This document shows positions 1-12,479 of a stretch of 64,000 nt of DNA, piece by piece (the stretch's first letter is position 1; every line of letters starts with the position of its first letter). The notes beneath the pieces are model-generated. The model was not told the origin of the DNA, made no database searches, and was given only the letters and a program-made list of their open reading frames with translations. The DNA is from Isoetes taiwanensis (taxonomy: Eukaryota; Streptophyta; Lycopodiopsida; Isoetales; Isoetaceae): contig JAJEKV010000025.1 in the NCBI GenBank assembly GCA_021234155.1, positions 17,603,094-17,667,093 of the forward strand, read 5' to 3'. The position numbers and the translations under genes were made by a program.

Positions 1-1895
1 GTTCCATACTCTTTTCATTGTGAAAGCTGATGAGCTCATCACAAAATGAGCCTCGCGCATAGAAATAGTGATATTGCAATTAAATTTATCTCAGAAGGTG
101 ATAACAATGAGTCTTGTTGAGACACTGTGGCCCATTTTTGGGAGGGGGCACGACCAGTAGCTAGGAATGAGAAGGGACGAAGCAAAGCTGAGAAGTCATC
201 TGGAAATATATAAGAAACTGGGAAAAGCAGTTCTAGAAATGCATATTTCGACAGCATGAATGTTATATATAATCTTCTGCAAAATATTGCTTAAAATAAA
301 TTCGTAATTCAATTGGGGATAGAGACTTTTGAAAGTGTTAGTGGTGTGTTCGCTGGTTAAAAATGTGGTTGAGCAGAAGAAGATGAAAATCACTTTGCTA
401 GTGTTTTGCAACTTGTACATAATTAATTTAGCGTATTTTACGTACTTTCAGTTTGCATCTATTCGACAGCCCGTCGACCCTCAGGATACCCATTCCTCAA
501 ATTTCCCCTAAACATTCTTTTTAATTCCGTAATCCAGACTATGCTCCTCAGAACGTGTCTGGCCCGTCTCAGTTTCTCCTCCTAATCATGCAGTTTTCAG
601 GTATTGAACAGCTCCTCAATCTGCTCATTTCTCACAGTTTCGCCACCCATAAGAAAAGCAATGCAAAATATGGTGCAAAAATGTTGCACGGTTGGTACAA
701 CCCAGCCTGTGAGTTGACCACCATTTTAGCCAGCCAATAAGTACATCCTAACACAGACAGGATCTGGCCAACAGTTCAGAGGTGAAGGTTTGTATGCTTT
801 CTTGTTGCTTGCATCTCCAGAACAAGCAGAAGCAGGAATGATTGGGCTGCTCTTAGTTTCTGCCATGTTTTGCTGGACTCATATCTTGTTTGTTTCTGCT
901 TGCTTAGAGCCATTATGGTGAACTCAGTATCCTCCCCTGTTTGTGTTTGCATTAGTAGTCTTGGTTGTGGCAGTTTAGCTTTGTTGTGTCTTCTTACTGT
1001 TAATATGGATTTGTAAATTACTTTGCATTGTCATATGCTACTTGTGTACTAGATGCTGTAGATCTCTCCCAGATTGTGGTAAAATCCAGATTTAGGCGGA
1101 TGATATGGATGTGTCCTTTTTAAACCCAAGTTATCTCCTTGTTACAATTTCTGAATGCAGATAATAAACTATCATAACGCAGGAAAATTTAATTCCCTTA
1201 TCCAATGTCTATGTTTTCTAATATTGTGTTCTTTGTTTTGCAATCATGCATATCAGATATAAAGAAAAGTAAAACTCTCGCTTTATGCCGTAATAAGCAG
1301 TGGGAAAAATCACTCCACTTGTCTGCACTGGCTCCAAGGGTTTGAACCTTGAATATTCCCATACCAAGTCTGAAGGGAGTTATGAACGTTTTCCGACCTG
1401 ACATATGTAGACAAATATCCAAGAAGTTAAGCCAGGAACACATTGCTTTTCATTTGATGACCATAGCTATAATTCGCTAAATCCTGTAAAAAGAGATGGT
1501 CTATTTGCCAGATTCTTTTTCAACCTGGAAATCCAAATGCAAGTTAGTCAGCACCAATGATCATGGATAAATGAATGTACATAATTTCTTTATGGAATAG
1601 AAGTTATAAATTGAATGCAGCGTTACCTTCACAATCCCCAATTCAAAGACTAGAAGTTATATGGAATCGAACTATTGAACCCATTCGTTGAGCAAGCTGA
1701 TCAAATGTTGTCGGTCTATAATTCGATGCTACAGTGGCATGCTAGGATGCTATTAAGATAAAATAATTGCCCTAGAGGATCTTCAGCTCTTCTTGTTTGC
1801 GCCCCAACATTGAGCAGTAGTAATTATTGCAACGTCCTAGTAATTGAGCACGTGCATATGTACAATGAAATACATATTGTGTCCCCATATCAGCT
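1..1895. other. No recognisable gene
   Basis: AT-rich sequence downstream of the PPR gene. The open frames here are short, lack recognisable motifs and overlap one another on both strands. I see no RNA gene, terminal repeat or array in it. The last few hundred bases before 1,896 are probably 3' UTR of the minus-strand PPR gene, but no polyadenylation signal was established. Confidence 0.4.
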
Positions 1896-1929
1896 TCAAA
1901 CGACCTTGATAAACAATTCCCATCCACAC

Positions 1930-4554
1930 TTATTTCTGCACATCCCATCCATACGTCTGGCAATTGGCCCGTTGTTTATATTTCCCCAGAATGTCAGACA
2001 AGAGGATATATGCTGCTGAACATAAAGGATCTATGCAAACAATCTCCTCAAAGCACCGAATGCCTAAATTTATGTTCAAATGCATTCTGCAGCAATTGAG
2101 CAGAGTCAACCACAAACAAACACTAGGCTGGAAAAAGGCTTGAATTAGATTCTCTGCTTCCTTGAAGTATCCTGCATAGCCCAGAAGGTCCACCATGCAA
2201 GAAATGTGAAATATATTTACTCTGACAGCATAGCATTCTTTCATAGTTCTGAAGTACCAGAGGCCTTCTTCAACCAAGCCCGCATGACCAAATGCAGTAA
2301 AAATAGAAATAAATGCTACGTCATCTGGTCTGATCATACTGCATTGCATATTATTAAAACACTGCACTGCTAACCTAAACTGTCCAAGCTGTGCATAACC
2401 TGTAACTAACGCATTCCACGACATCAGATTCCGATTTTGCAACATGTTAAATGCTCCACAAGCTAGTTCCATGCTCCCACACTTAGCATACATGTCAATC
2501 AGGGTATTTCCCACAACAGTATCCAATTCTAACCTGAAATCCATTGTCTGCTCGTGAATGCAAATGCCCTGGTGTAGTGCGCCTACGTTACCGCAAGCTT
2601 TCAAGATGCTGGAAAATGAGTATTTGTCTGGCTTAGTTCCCTGATGCCACATCTCCTGAAAGCAAGTTAATGCATTGCAGACTTCTCCATATTGAGCATA
2701 CCCTGCAATCAGGGCATTCCTTGGAACTAAACCTGGATTTGACAATCTGATATACACACCATGTGCTTCCTCTAAGCTTCCACATTTAGCATACATATCA
2801 ACAAGACTACTCCCCAGAACAATGTCAGACTGGAGGCCATTCATAAGCAGATGTTCATGCACATTCCTGCCTTGCTCTATGTTGCCTGTACTACCACATA
2901 TTTTTAAAATGCTTAAAAATGTTACTTTGCTTGGATCTATGCCCTCTCGTTGCATGTTCTCAAAACGTTCAAAGGCAAGGCAAGCTTGCCCGTACTCCCC
3001 ATAACCTGTTATAATCGCATTACATGATATTACATCATGATATGGCAATACATTATAGGCTTGGCATGTCTCCTCTAAGCTCCCACACCTGGCATACATG
3101 TCCACAAGAGCATTACCTGCAACTATATCAAATTGAAACGGCTCTTGCATAATTTGCTCATGGATCCATCTTCCCTGATATAAGAAACTACATGCTTTTA
3201 TAATACTTAGGAAGGTAATTTTGTTTGGCTTTATGCCCTGATGTTGCATCCTTTCAAAACTAACAAATGCAAGGCTGCCTACACCATGCTGTGCATATGC
3301 GTCGATCACCGAACTCCAAGATATTATATCCCGATTTAGTATATTTGCAAAGACCTTTTCTGCCTCCTCCAAACTCCCACATTTTGCATATGTATCAACA
3401 AGCATGTTTTTCACAGCTGTCTCAAGTTGGGATCCCGATGCTATGAAATACTGATGGATGAACCTTGCTTGCTCTAGAGATTTTATGCTGCTGCATGCCT
3501 TTAAGCTATTTAAAAACGTCACTTTGTCTGGATTTGCTCCTTGATGCTGCATAGTTTCAAACTTTTGCAATGCAAGATCGCTTTCACAATGTAACGCACA
3601 TCCTGCAATTATCACATTCCATGATATAACATCTGGATCCTCTAATCTATCAAATGTCCCAGAAGCCTCTTCCAAACTCCCACATTTCGCATACATATCA
3701 ACAAGAGTATTCAACAAAACAACATTCACCTGAACCCCTGTCTCGATAATCAACTCATGAATGCGTCTGCCTTGCTGTATAGTGCCTATATTGCTGCAAG
3801 CTTTCAAGATGCTCAGGAAAATGACTTTATCTGGAACCATGCCTTTGGATTGCATTTTCTCAAAATAGTCCAAAGCATGGTGACCTTCACCATCCTGGGC
3901 ATAAGCAGAAAGAATAGCACCCCATGATATGATATCTGGATTGTGCAACCTGCTAAAGACACCTTGTGCCAATTCCAAATTTCCACACTTAGCATACATG
4001 CTTACAAGGCTGTTCCCAATAACAATGTCAAATTCTAACCCAGTTCCAATGATTTCCTCGTGAATTTGGATACCCCTCCAAAGAGAGCCTATGAGACCAC
4101 ATGATCTTATGATGCTCAAGAATGTCAGTTTGTCTAACGTGATGCTCTCATGGTCCATCCTGCCATAAAATTCAATGGCCGCTTGGAACATGCTAAGCTT
4201 CACAAGGCCATGTATAATTGCATTCCATGAATAGAGATCTGGCTTAGAAATACTACAAAATACCTGCTTAGCTTCAATCATGTCTTGACAAACTGTGAAC
4301 AGACGAATGAGGGGGTTAGATAAAGGGGCGAGAGTGTGCAAGCCGCTCTGCAACATCAAGAATTGAACTCGCCTACCCAGTTCCACATCTCTCTGTTTTG
4401 TGCACTCATGTACCAGGCGGTAGGCCAGGTTCCTGGATAGAGAAATACCTTGCTTCTGTTTAATCTCGGCCAATTTCAATGCTTCCTTCGACCATTCTTC
4501 TTCCTTTCTGTACCTATAAGTGAGATCAGAAAACTTTGCAGCCATCACCAGCAT
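1930..4554 (-). CDS. PLS-class pentatricopeptide repeat protein, 874 aa, E domain truncated
   Basis: Organelle-type RNA-binding protein built from tandem ~35-residue helical hairpins. After about 60 N-terminal residues come repeating P-L-S triplets, recognisable by 'ISWNAIIAGYAQ', 'PDKVTFLSILKACS' and 'NTLVDMYAKCGSLEEA' in register, running to about residue 720. The C-terminal part ('HISCMVDLLGYAGYFKEAENLI') is the start of an E domain; there is no DYW deaminase domain. Proteins of this class bind organellar transcripts, usually for C-to-U editing or processing; organelle targeting is assumed, since no clear transit peptide is visible. The start at 4554 is favoured because an in-frame TGA lies seven codons upstream. 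The reading frame ends abruptly at 'RANCQTYGWDVQK'. Skipping one base near 1,961-1,966 gives 'RANARRMDGMCRNKCGWELF', ending near 1,896, which resembles the normal end of the E domain. The annotated C-terminus is therefore probably a frameshift product. Confidence 0.9.
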   Translation of the reverse strand: MLVMAAKFSDLTYRYRKEEEWSKEALKLAEIKQKQGISLSRNLAYRLVHECTKQRDVELGRRVQFLMLQSGLHTLAPLSNPLIRLFTVCQDMIEAKQVFCSISKPDLYSWNAIIHGLVKLSMFQAAIEFYGRMDHESITLDKLTFLSIIRSCGLIGSLWRGIQIHEEIIGTGLEFDIVIGNSLVSMYAKCGNLELAQGVFSRLHNPDIISWGAILSAYAQDGEGHHALDYFEKMQSKGMVPDKVIFLSILKACSNIGTIQQGRRIHELIIETGVQVNVVLLNTLVDMYAKCGSLEEASGTFDRLEDPDVISWNVIIAGCALHCESDLALQKFETMQHQGANPDKVTFLNSLKACSSIKSLEQARFIHQYFIASGSQLETAVKNMLVDTYAKCGSLEEAEKVFANILNRDIISWSSVIDAYAQHGVGSLAFVSFERMQHQGIKPNKITFLSIIKACSFLYQGRWIHEQIMQEPFQFDIVAGNALVDMYARCGSLEETCQAYNVLPYHDVISCNAIITGYGEYGQACLAFERFENMQREGIDPSKVTFLSILKICGSTGNIEQGRNVHEHLLMNGLQSDIVLGSSLVDMYAKCGSLEEAHGVYIRLSNPGLVPRNALIAGYAQYGEVCNALTCFQEMWHQGTKPDKYSFSSILKACGNVGALHQGICIHEQTMDFRLELDTVVGNTLIDMYAKCGSMELACGAFNMLQNRNLMSWNALVTGYAQLGQFRLAVQCFNNMQCSMIRPDDVAFISIFTAFGHAGLVEEGLWYFRTMKECYAVRVNIFHISCMVDLLGYAGYFKEAENLIQAFFQPSVCLWLTLLNCCRMHLNINLGIRCFEEIVCIDPLCSAAYILLSDILGKYKQRANCQTYGWDVQK

Positions 4555-4712
4555 GACAAACAGACAGATTTTTCAGTCAAAATTACGATTGTATTATTGA
4601 GAAGATGAAGTCATGTCCAAATCTTGCTCCCAGAAAGTTAATTAGCCTAACGCCCTACTGTCAAAAACGAATCAGAGAAAATTTCACCTGATAGTACTTA
4701 CAATGGTTTACG

Positions 4713-7700
4713 TACTAGGGAAAGTTCTGGTTGAGGAAATTCCACGAGGGAATTTCCTGAGGTGGCCCCGCCAGACGAGGCGGCGCTAAGCGTGAAACCG
4801 CTTGTGCCCGCCAATCTGGCCAGCTACCGAGGAATATTCGAGGGAATCTTCCGAGACAAGGAACTTTCGGACATATCTCTGCACGATTAGGCTTAATTAC
4901 GTTCCTTACTGTTTTGGGCGGCAAAATGCATTCCATCAAATCTTTGCGAGAAAGACAAATGGAATCTTCGCGTATTTTTGTGAATAGATGGGCTAAGCTT
5001 CAATCTAACAGCAGAATAGATGTGAAACTTGAGAACCATCGCCCCAATCGAGAGAATAAGATACTCGATTTTTTAGAAATGCCCTTTTTTTATCGACCTT
5101 TGGAAGGCTGTGGCTATGGGCTACTTTTATCTTATCATCATCGTGAATAGGTGTCCTAGCCCCTTCCCATCCCACAATCTGACATTCGGGTTCAAAATTC
5201 TTTCTTCCTTCCGGTGGCGGGGGCTCAAATGCAATAAGTTCTTGGAGATTCGGCCAACGGCAACAGGTTCTTGGAGATTCTTGGAGATCTTGCCAAAGGC
5301 AACAAGCACAGATAAAAGATATATAAAAACTATAGATTTAGGCACAGATAACTTACATATAGAAGCTACTGAAGTTCTGATTTATGAAAGATACTTCAAA
5401 GAAACCCCGTCTTTGGTGAGAACTTGCTATGGCCTTGAAAGAAATCGGTCTGAAGAAACCGTCTGAAAAAAGCTTAAAGCGTGAGAAAAAAAAGCTTTGG
5501 CGTGAAGAAGAAATCCGTCGCGTAAGAAAGCTTGGATCTTGCCGCCGGAAAACCCTGTGCTAAGAATCAAGACGAAATGCTTTCGAAGAATCAAGAAGGC
5601 TTCCTGAATGCAGACGAAATGCTAAGAATCCGTGCGGACGAAATGCTTCCTAAGAATCAAGAAGGCTTGGCTTTGATGGCGCCGTAGGTGAACAAAAAAG
5701 AGGAACATTTATGGCATTTAAAATGAGTGGAATAATGCGTAACCGCACCAACCGTGCGTTACGTTACTAGGGAAAGTTACGGTTGAGGAAATTCCACGAG
5801 GGAATTTCTGAGGTGGCCCCGCCCGAGGCCGGCCAGCGGCGCTAAGCCAGCCCGCCGAAGTCAATATGTGCCGAGGGAATATTCCCTAAGGGAATCTTCG
5901 AGACAAGGAACTTTCCCTGCGTAACTGCACCGGTTTAAACTTGCTCGTTCCTTACTGTTTTGGGCGGCAAAATGCATTCCGAGCATCAAATCTTTGCGAG
6001 AAAGACAAATGGAATCTTCTGCAGTTTGTGAATAGATGGGCTAAGCTTCAATCTAACGGCCCGAATAGATGTGAAAACTATATCCCATCATCCGAGAGAA
6101 TAAGATACTCACGATTTTTTAGAGAATGCCCTTTTTTATCGACCTTTGGAAGGCCGTGGCTATGGTCGCTTTATCTTACGCATCATCGTGAATAGGTGTC
6201 CTAGCCCCTTCCCATCACCTGTCGGCATTCGGGTTCAAAATTCTTTCTTCCTTGGTGGCTTGGGGGCTCAAATGCAATAAGTTCTTGGAGATTCGCCCAT
6301 CGGCATGAGGTTCTTGGAGATTCTTGGAGATTTTGCCAAAGGCAACAAGCACGATAAAAGATATATAAAAGCTATAGATTTAGGCACGAGATAACTTACA
6401 TATAGAAGCTACGAGGTTCTGATTTATGAAAGATACTTCAAGAAACCCCGTCTTTGGTGAGAACTTGGCTATGGCCTTGCTAAGAAATCGGTCGTAAAGA
6501 AATCCGTCGTCAAAGAAAAGAAAGCTTGGGCCGAGAAAAGCTTGGGCGGCCGAAGAAATCCGTCGCGAAAAAAAGCTTGGATGCCGCCCCGCCGTAAACC
6601 CCTGCTAAGAATCAAGACGAAATGCTTTCAAGAATCAAGAAGGCTTCCTAATGCGAGATGAAATGCTAAGAATCCGTCTGACGAAATGCTTCCTAAGAAT
6701 CAAGAAAGAAGGTTGAGCGGCGCCGCCAAATGAACAGTGGAGGAACATTTATGGCATTTAAAATGAGTGGAATAATGCGATAATTACCAAGCGTGCATTA
6801 CGACTAGGGAAAGTTACGGTTGAGGAAATTCCACGAGGGAATTTCACGAGGTGGCCCACGAGCATCTAATGGCGCCAAAGGCCGAAAGCCCTTAAAGCCC
6901 GGCGCCGAGGAATATTCGAAAAATCTCCGAGACAAGGAACTTTCGGACGCATCTCGATTAAGCTTAATCGTTCCCCTACTGCTTTGGGCGGCAAAATCTG
7001 TTCCGGCATCAAATCTTTCTTGAGAAAGACAAATGGAATCTTACCTTGTGAATAGATGGGCTAAGCTTCAATCTAACAGCCGAGAATAGATGTGAAAGCT
7101 ACTTGAGAACCATCGCCCCAATCGGAGAATAAGATACTCGATTTTTTAGAAATGCCCTTTTTTATCGACCTTTGGAAGGCATGGCTATGGTACTTTATCT
7201 TACGCATCATTGTGAATAGGTGTCTTAGCCCCTTCCCATCCCACTCTGACATTCCAGGTTCAAAATTCTTTCTTCCTTCGGTGAGCAGGGGCTCAAATGC
7301 AATAAGTTCTTGGAGATTCGGCCAACGGCAACAGGTTCTTGGAGATTCTTGGAGATTTTGCCAAAGGCAACAAGCACAGATAAAAGATATATAAAAGCTA
7401 TAGATTTAGGCACAGATAACTTACATATAGAAGCTACAGAAGTTACAGATTTATGAAAGATACTTCAAGAAACCCTGTGCTGGTGAGAATTTGGCTATGG
7501 CGCAGAAGAAATCCGTGCAGAAAGAAAGCTTGGGCGGCAGAAAAAAGCTTGGGCGGCAGAAGAAATCCGTGCAGAAGAAAGCTTGGATGCTGCCTGCCAG
7601 AAACCCTGTGCTAAGAATCAAGATGAAATGCTTTCGAAGAATCAAGAAGGCTTCCGGAATGCAGACGAAATGCTAAGAATCCGTGCAGACGAAATGCTTC

Positions 7701-7810
7701 CGGAAGAATCAAGAAGGTTTGAGCGGCGCCGCCGTGAACAGGTGGAGGAACATTTATGGCATTTAAAATGAGTGGAATAATGCAGTAATTCGCACCAACT
7801 GTGCATTACT
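4713..7810. repeat. Three-copy tandem array of a ~1.03-kb unit
   Basis: Each unit starts with 'actagggaaagtt' followed by 'gaggaaattccacgaggg' and ends with 'atgagtggaataatgc' plus a short linker. Units lie at about 4,713-5,763, 5,768-6,803 and 6,806-7,810. Long identical blocks, such as that around 'tatcgacctttggaaggc', alternate with short clusters of mismatches and 1-8 base indels. No long reading frame survives in all three copies, so I see no conserved coding capacity. It may be a satellite unit or an internally duplicated piece of a mobile element. Confidence 0.85.
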
Positions 7811-7910
7811 TGAACGTAAAAGCAATTTAGGGCCCATTCTGCCTTATCTGCCTATCCGCGACTGCCACGTGGCATTCTTCTCTTCCCCGAATTGCATTAG
7901 TCAACATTCT

Positions 7911-8022
7911 GTTTTCTTAATAACATTCCACTTTCTCATTCCAGTTCTAGCAGTGTTGGGCGAACTGTTTTCTTAATAACATTCCACTTTGTCATTCCAG
8001 TTCTAGCAGTGTTGAGCAAACT
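7911..8022. repeat. Two-copy 56-bp direct repeat
   Basis: The unit beginning 'gttttcttaataacattcc' and ending near 'agcagtgttg' occurs at 7,911-7,966 and again at 7,967-8,022 with few differences. Its 'aacattct' motif recurs at 8,232 and 8,455-8,490, so the whole 7.9-8.5 kb stretch may be one decayed element. Confidence 0.8.
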
Positions 8023-8342
8023 TTTTAGGTCTCATCCGAAAATTTCCTACGGTTACTTTTGCAAGTCAGATGTCTTGTGTTTAGAGCCGGAACTTTGGAT
8101 TGTCTTAATAGAAACCCACAAGAAAACTTGCCTGAAAGATTCCTAGGATACACTAACTTGACCAAAAAATTTCCAATTCCAACCGATTGGTTTATAGTCT
8201 TCTCCGAAATTTGCCCAACACTGATTTCTAGCTAACATTCTGTTCTTCATTCTTTTTGGGACCAATGTGGCGTTGGCACGTGTGCTTCGCACGTCGGCAT
8301 GGTTTCCCCTGCCGGAATGCAGGGTAAACACGCATTCCCTTA

Positions 8343-8565
8343 TATGGAAAGAATGGCCAGGCCACTTTCAGCCTTCTCAGCCAATGATGTTGCGACACGT
8401 GTCAAAGTTTCTTTTTCCGAATGTATCTTGGTGTTGCTGCTCTACTTTTTGGACGACATTCTAGTCGTCATTCTGCTGCTACACCACATTCTGCAACACA
8501 CAAAATCCTAGCCGTCCACGTGGCAACAATCGACAGCTGAAAGTGGCATGGCCATTCTTTTCAGT
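8343..8565. mobile_element. Foldback (inverted repeat) element, probable MITE
   Basis: The left arm near 8,347-8,372 ('gaatggccaggccacttt') is matched in inverse orientation near 8,537-8,561 ('aaagtggcatggccattc'). Shorter matched stretches continue inward (gttgcGACACGTG against CACGTGgcaac). Together they form a hairpin-like unit of about 220 bp without coding capacity. No target-site duplication was identified, so the exact ends and class are uncertain. Confidence 0.5.
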
Positions 8566-9409
8566 CGGGCAAAGTCCCTCCGGGCTTGATTCTGGAGGGT
8601 CAACTACAGGAGTTGTTCAAAATCTTTGCCAACAAAAGGCCAAAGGTCTGCCATTATGCAAATACCTATATACACGGAGTGGTGGCATTTAGAGGATGCA
8701 CCACTATAGCTGACCTCCATCTAAACGAGTCCTTGCAATTGATAGTCATGAACCTGCAAGAATAAAGCAAGAAAAAATCAACCACCACAAAAATAAATAA
8801 TAAAACAATAAGCAAGCACCCTTCCTGCACTATTACTTACAGATGGTCACTTAAAAAAGGCAAGACACATGTGAAGCACACATGTGAAGACACTCGTTCT
8901 CTTTGGCAGTTGAGGTGCTTCCCATTGGTTTCCATTGATGGGTTAAATACTAAGGGCAGTGTGGCACCTTGATAGAGTTTCTTTCCATTTCTCGCTCTAC
9001 CTTTTTCCTGAGTATACACATAGCATCTGATGCTTTGATTGGAAATAAAAAACAGTTTCCATTTACTGCCAAGGCAAAAAAATAGGAGCTGCAAGAACTT
9101 TCCAGCCGTTTCATCTTTCTTGCACATCCAATCTCTTTGTTATTCTCCGGGTTCAAGACCTTTCCATTCCCTTCTGAGTATGAATCTTAATTTAATCCCT
9201 TTGATTCCCTTCTGTTATGTTCCTAAACCATAAAGAATGTACCAAGAAATCTTCTTAGAAAGAGATAATTGGTACATTAAGGGACTTGCCATTGCTACTA
9301 GCTTTCAAAAGAAGCAATTTTCTTCTATATTGAGAAAACATATTCCTTAAGAGGAAAGGGAAAACTTTGTGCAAGCACTTTTTCCAGCCTTTATTTGACA
9401 GAGTTGTGA

Positions 9410-10881
9410 TGTAACGTTCCATGTACTTATACAATATATGTATAAATACCTTGACACATCGCCAGTGTATCGGGACCATTGGGGACTAATCTAAAAAGGT
9501 TTATTGCAACTAACTTAGCCTAATTAGGCTAAGTAGCAGTATTAATTGGTAATGTTGCCACATTGCCTAGCTCTATTGGCCAAGAGGCAACTTGCCATTT
9601 TGGGTTGGCAAATTGGGCTCCCATTCCCAATTCTACCCCAATTCGAATTTGGGGGAAGATTGAGGAAGATAGGAGCTGCTACAACCCTGCATCGTAGATG
9701 TTCTTCATGATACTGGTTCCAGCCCGGATACCGGTTAGTCTCAACATAGTTTATGTTTTGCTAACCCTTGTTTGAGTAGATGGATGATTAGATTCTATTC
9801 TATGATCTATTTGGGAATGATGATAGATGCTTTGTATATGATTGCTCCCTCTTTCTGTTCCTCCTATGTTGTATTGGATTAAGGGGGGTAGAGACCTAAA
9901 GGCTATCTAGATTTAGTGATGATCCTAGCTAGAACCCCTTAAATCCCATTATATGCGGCCTGTGCACAAGAGCCCACCAGGCTATAGATGCTATGCTATG
10001 GGCCAGCACCAGACAAAGAGCTTGGTGTGAAGAGGGGGGTGGAATCCTAGCTAGTATGACTACAAGATTCCTACTATGGCTAGGTCTATAGTCGATCATT
10101 GCGTATGGGCCGGGTATAGATCTGACACCTCCTGGGTCACAGGATACGTGCCTAAAGAGACGTCCTGGGCTCGATAGGTGCACTGGGGCAGCTATGGATT
10201 TTGCGAGATTAAAGTCGGATATGGATGCGTGGTTGCTTGAAGGAGCCACGATCCTCTAGCCACCTTTGGAAGCATCAGGTTCTAGGAGTTGAATTCATTT
10301 CCTCCCTGCCTCATCAGACCGGGGAGATGTAACTCGGAGTAGTCTCATAGGGTGGTTCCATGAGATTGCGTCTCTGGAAGGCTACAACCAATGCCATAAC
10401 ATGATTCAACCTATCTACAAACTATGCACGGGAGGGGCGGATGGAGTGGACTACCTCAGCCATTGTTCTATGCCAGCCAATGCCATTGACATTACTATGT
10501 TTGCTCTTATCTGGAGGCTTTGCCAGTCAGTTGACACCATGGAGTCTTAACCCGGGAATCAGATCCTTTATTTGATGTATCATTGTATTTGTCTTTGTCA
10601 CTAGTAGATGCACTATTGAAGGATGGGCCACTCACCATGGTGGTGTATTATTTTATGTATTATATGCCAAGTGCTAACTTGTATTTACGCTTTCGCTATA
10701 TAGGATTCACATAGAAGGCGTGGGGCGCATGACACCTCTGTATCCCTTCCTCGGGGCACTTGGCCATCCCAGGTGGCCCGAGGTAGACGGAGGGACTTTC
10801 TACGGTGTTGAGGTCGCCATGGAAAGGGGATTTCCCGTATTTATATGATGAAAGCATCATATAGACTTGGGGAGCATCACA
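9410..10881 (+). mobile_element. Solo LTR, copy 1 of a large-LTR retrotransposon family
   Basis: The sequence begins TGTAACGTTCC and ends GCATCACA, the TG..CA form of an LTR. It aligns along its length with 60,860-62,221 in the same orientation. Shared blocks include 'ggggggtagagacc', 'cctgcctcatc' and 'gaggggcggatggagtgg', followed by a terminal section with '..gcatc..'. No gag-pol lies beside it, so it is read as a solo LTR. The flanking five bases (TGTGA / AGCGA) do not form a clean duplication, consistent with age. A TATA-like run lies near 9,440. Orientation is nominal. Confidence 0.65.
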
Positions 10882-12470
10882 AGCGAGGGAGAATAGCCAG
10901 TTTAGAATCAAAAGAAACAGACAGGCCAAGTTCTAACGATGGAGAGGAAAAATAAGTGGCTATGGCCACAGATATAAGAACAGATAACCCACTTACAGAC
11001 TCGGTAGTTCTAGAGTGCCGAAATAAACTGATTTGAAAATGCCCTACTCTCCCTTGCCGAATCAACTGCAAGGGCGAAGCGATTCAAACACAAATTGGTC
11101 GCAACAAAACAAAATAAAGCAAATACCCCTGGAACTTTTATAAGACGACGGATAGCTCAAAGGGAACCCAACGATCCATCGCAAAGAATATCGAAGAAGA
11201 TGGGCTCTAAATGATGAGATTGCCAGACTACCGTTGCGGCCTTCATGTCCAAAGCCTAATACAATGGTTAAGGCCTTAATCTTATGGCTGCCATGGCCGC
11301 AACTCGCTGCTAGGGTGCTGGATAGCTAAGGTAATGCTCCGCTGTCAGCAGTAAAGTAAACATTATTAATTTCTAAAATTGTATTGAGCACATTGTAGTA
11401 GGAGAAATTGGATCGAGAAGCTCCCGGTCATTGAGACAACTGCAGTAAAGCCTCTAATACAACAAATGCTGCAATAAGCTGCTATGTATTATGTTTAAAG
11501 CCTCAAATAATATTAGAAATTGAGTTCGACAGTGTGGAAACGTGTGTAATAAAAGTAGACCGAAGTTAGATATGAAACAAATTGATTTTCTAAGGCTTTT
11601 GCCTGCAAAACATCCAAGACATAAATAAAAATGCAAGGCATTGCACATAAACTTGCAAGGCATTGATATGCTATCTCCTTTAGGTCCAGAAAGGTAGAGA
11701 AATAAAGGCAACATCTTTCCTGCAATGTAAATGATGAGAGTTGCAAAAAGATGAGCTTTATTCAATTGCAAATGTGATTATAACAAATAAATAACAGAGC
11801 AAAGAAACAAACTATTCTAGCTATGGACTTTATCATGTAGGCAGCAACTCTTTTCAGGCCAGATAAGGGTGCAATCTGCACCCCAAAAAGTCAAGCATAG
11901 GAAATATAATAGTCTTGGCATACAAAATTAGTTGCAGTAGCATTTGATGTGATGGGCATTTGTGGTGTAAAATGCTAAGGATGTTAGATTATTTTAATCC
12001 CAAATTTTGTTCCGTTCTCCATCTTAATCCACTTGTTATATGCATGTCTTGTTGGTCCCTGAACCTACCTATATACTACATAAGCCATCATTCATGCCTC
12101 ATTTGCAAGCATGGAACTCTATAACCAAAGCTTCTACCCTAGCACATATAAGTAAAAACAATAAATAAATGCCCTATTGAAGGTCTTAACTTTGCAATGC
12201 CCAAGTGATGGCAGTGGAACTTTAGAATTCTAGTTTAACTAGAGGGATAGAGGTGTAAATGCAAAGACTTTTCATACAAGAGGCTCATGCTTGTTTATAC
12301 TCGATGAGCTTAACAGCTCAATGCTCATTTGGATCTAAATATACTTTAGCTAGACAAAGGGGACCTGTTGAAACGGCAAAGAAAAGTGTAATGTGAAGCT
12401 AAATAAGTAATGGTTGAGGAAGGAACATGGCAGGTTGAGCAATGATCCATACATATTTGGTGGAACCGAA
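10882..12470. other. No recognisable gene
   Basis: No coding motif, terminal repeat or RNA gene was recognised. Overlapping minus-strand frames at 11,454-11,771 are in different registers, with no family resemblance I can see. Confidence 0.35.
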
Positions 12471-12479
12471 TGACAACTT

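Noticed and set aside
5110-5466. 118-aa plus-strand frame in the 1-kb tandem repeat
   Set aside because: Not conserved in the second and third copies of the repeat, which differ there by small indels.
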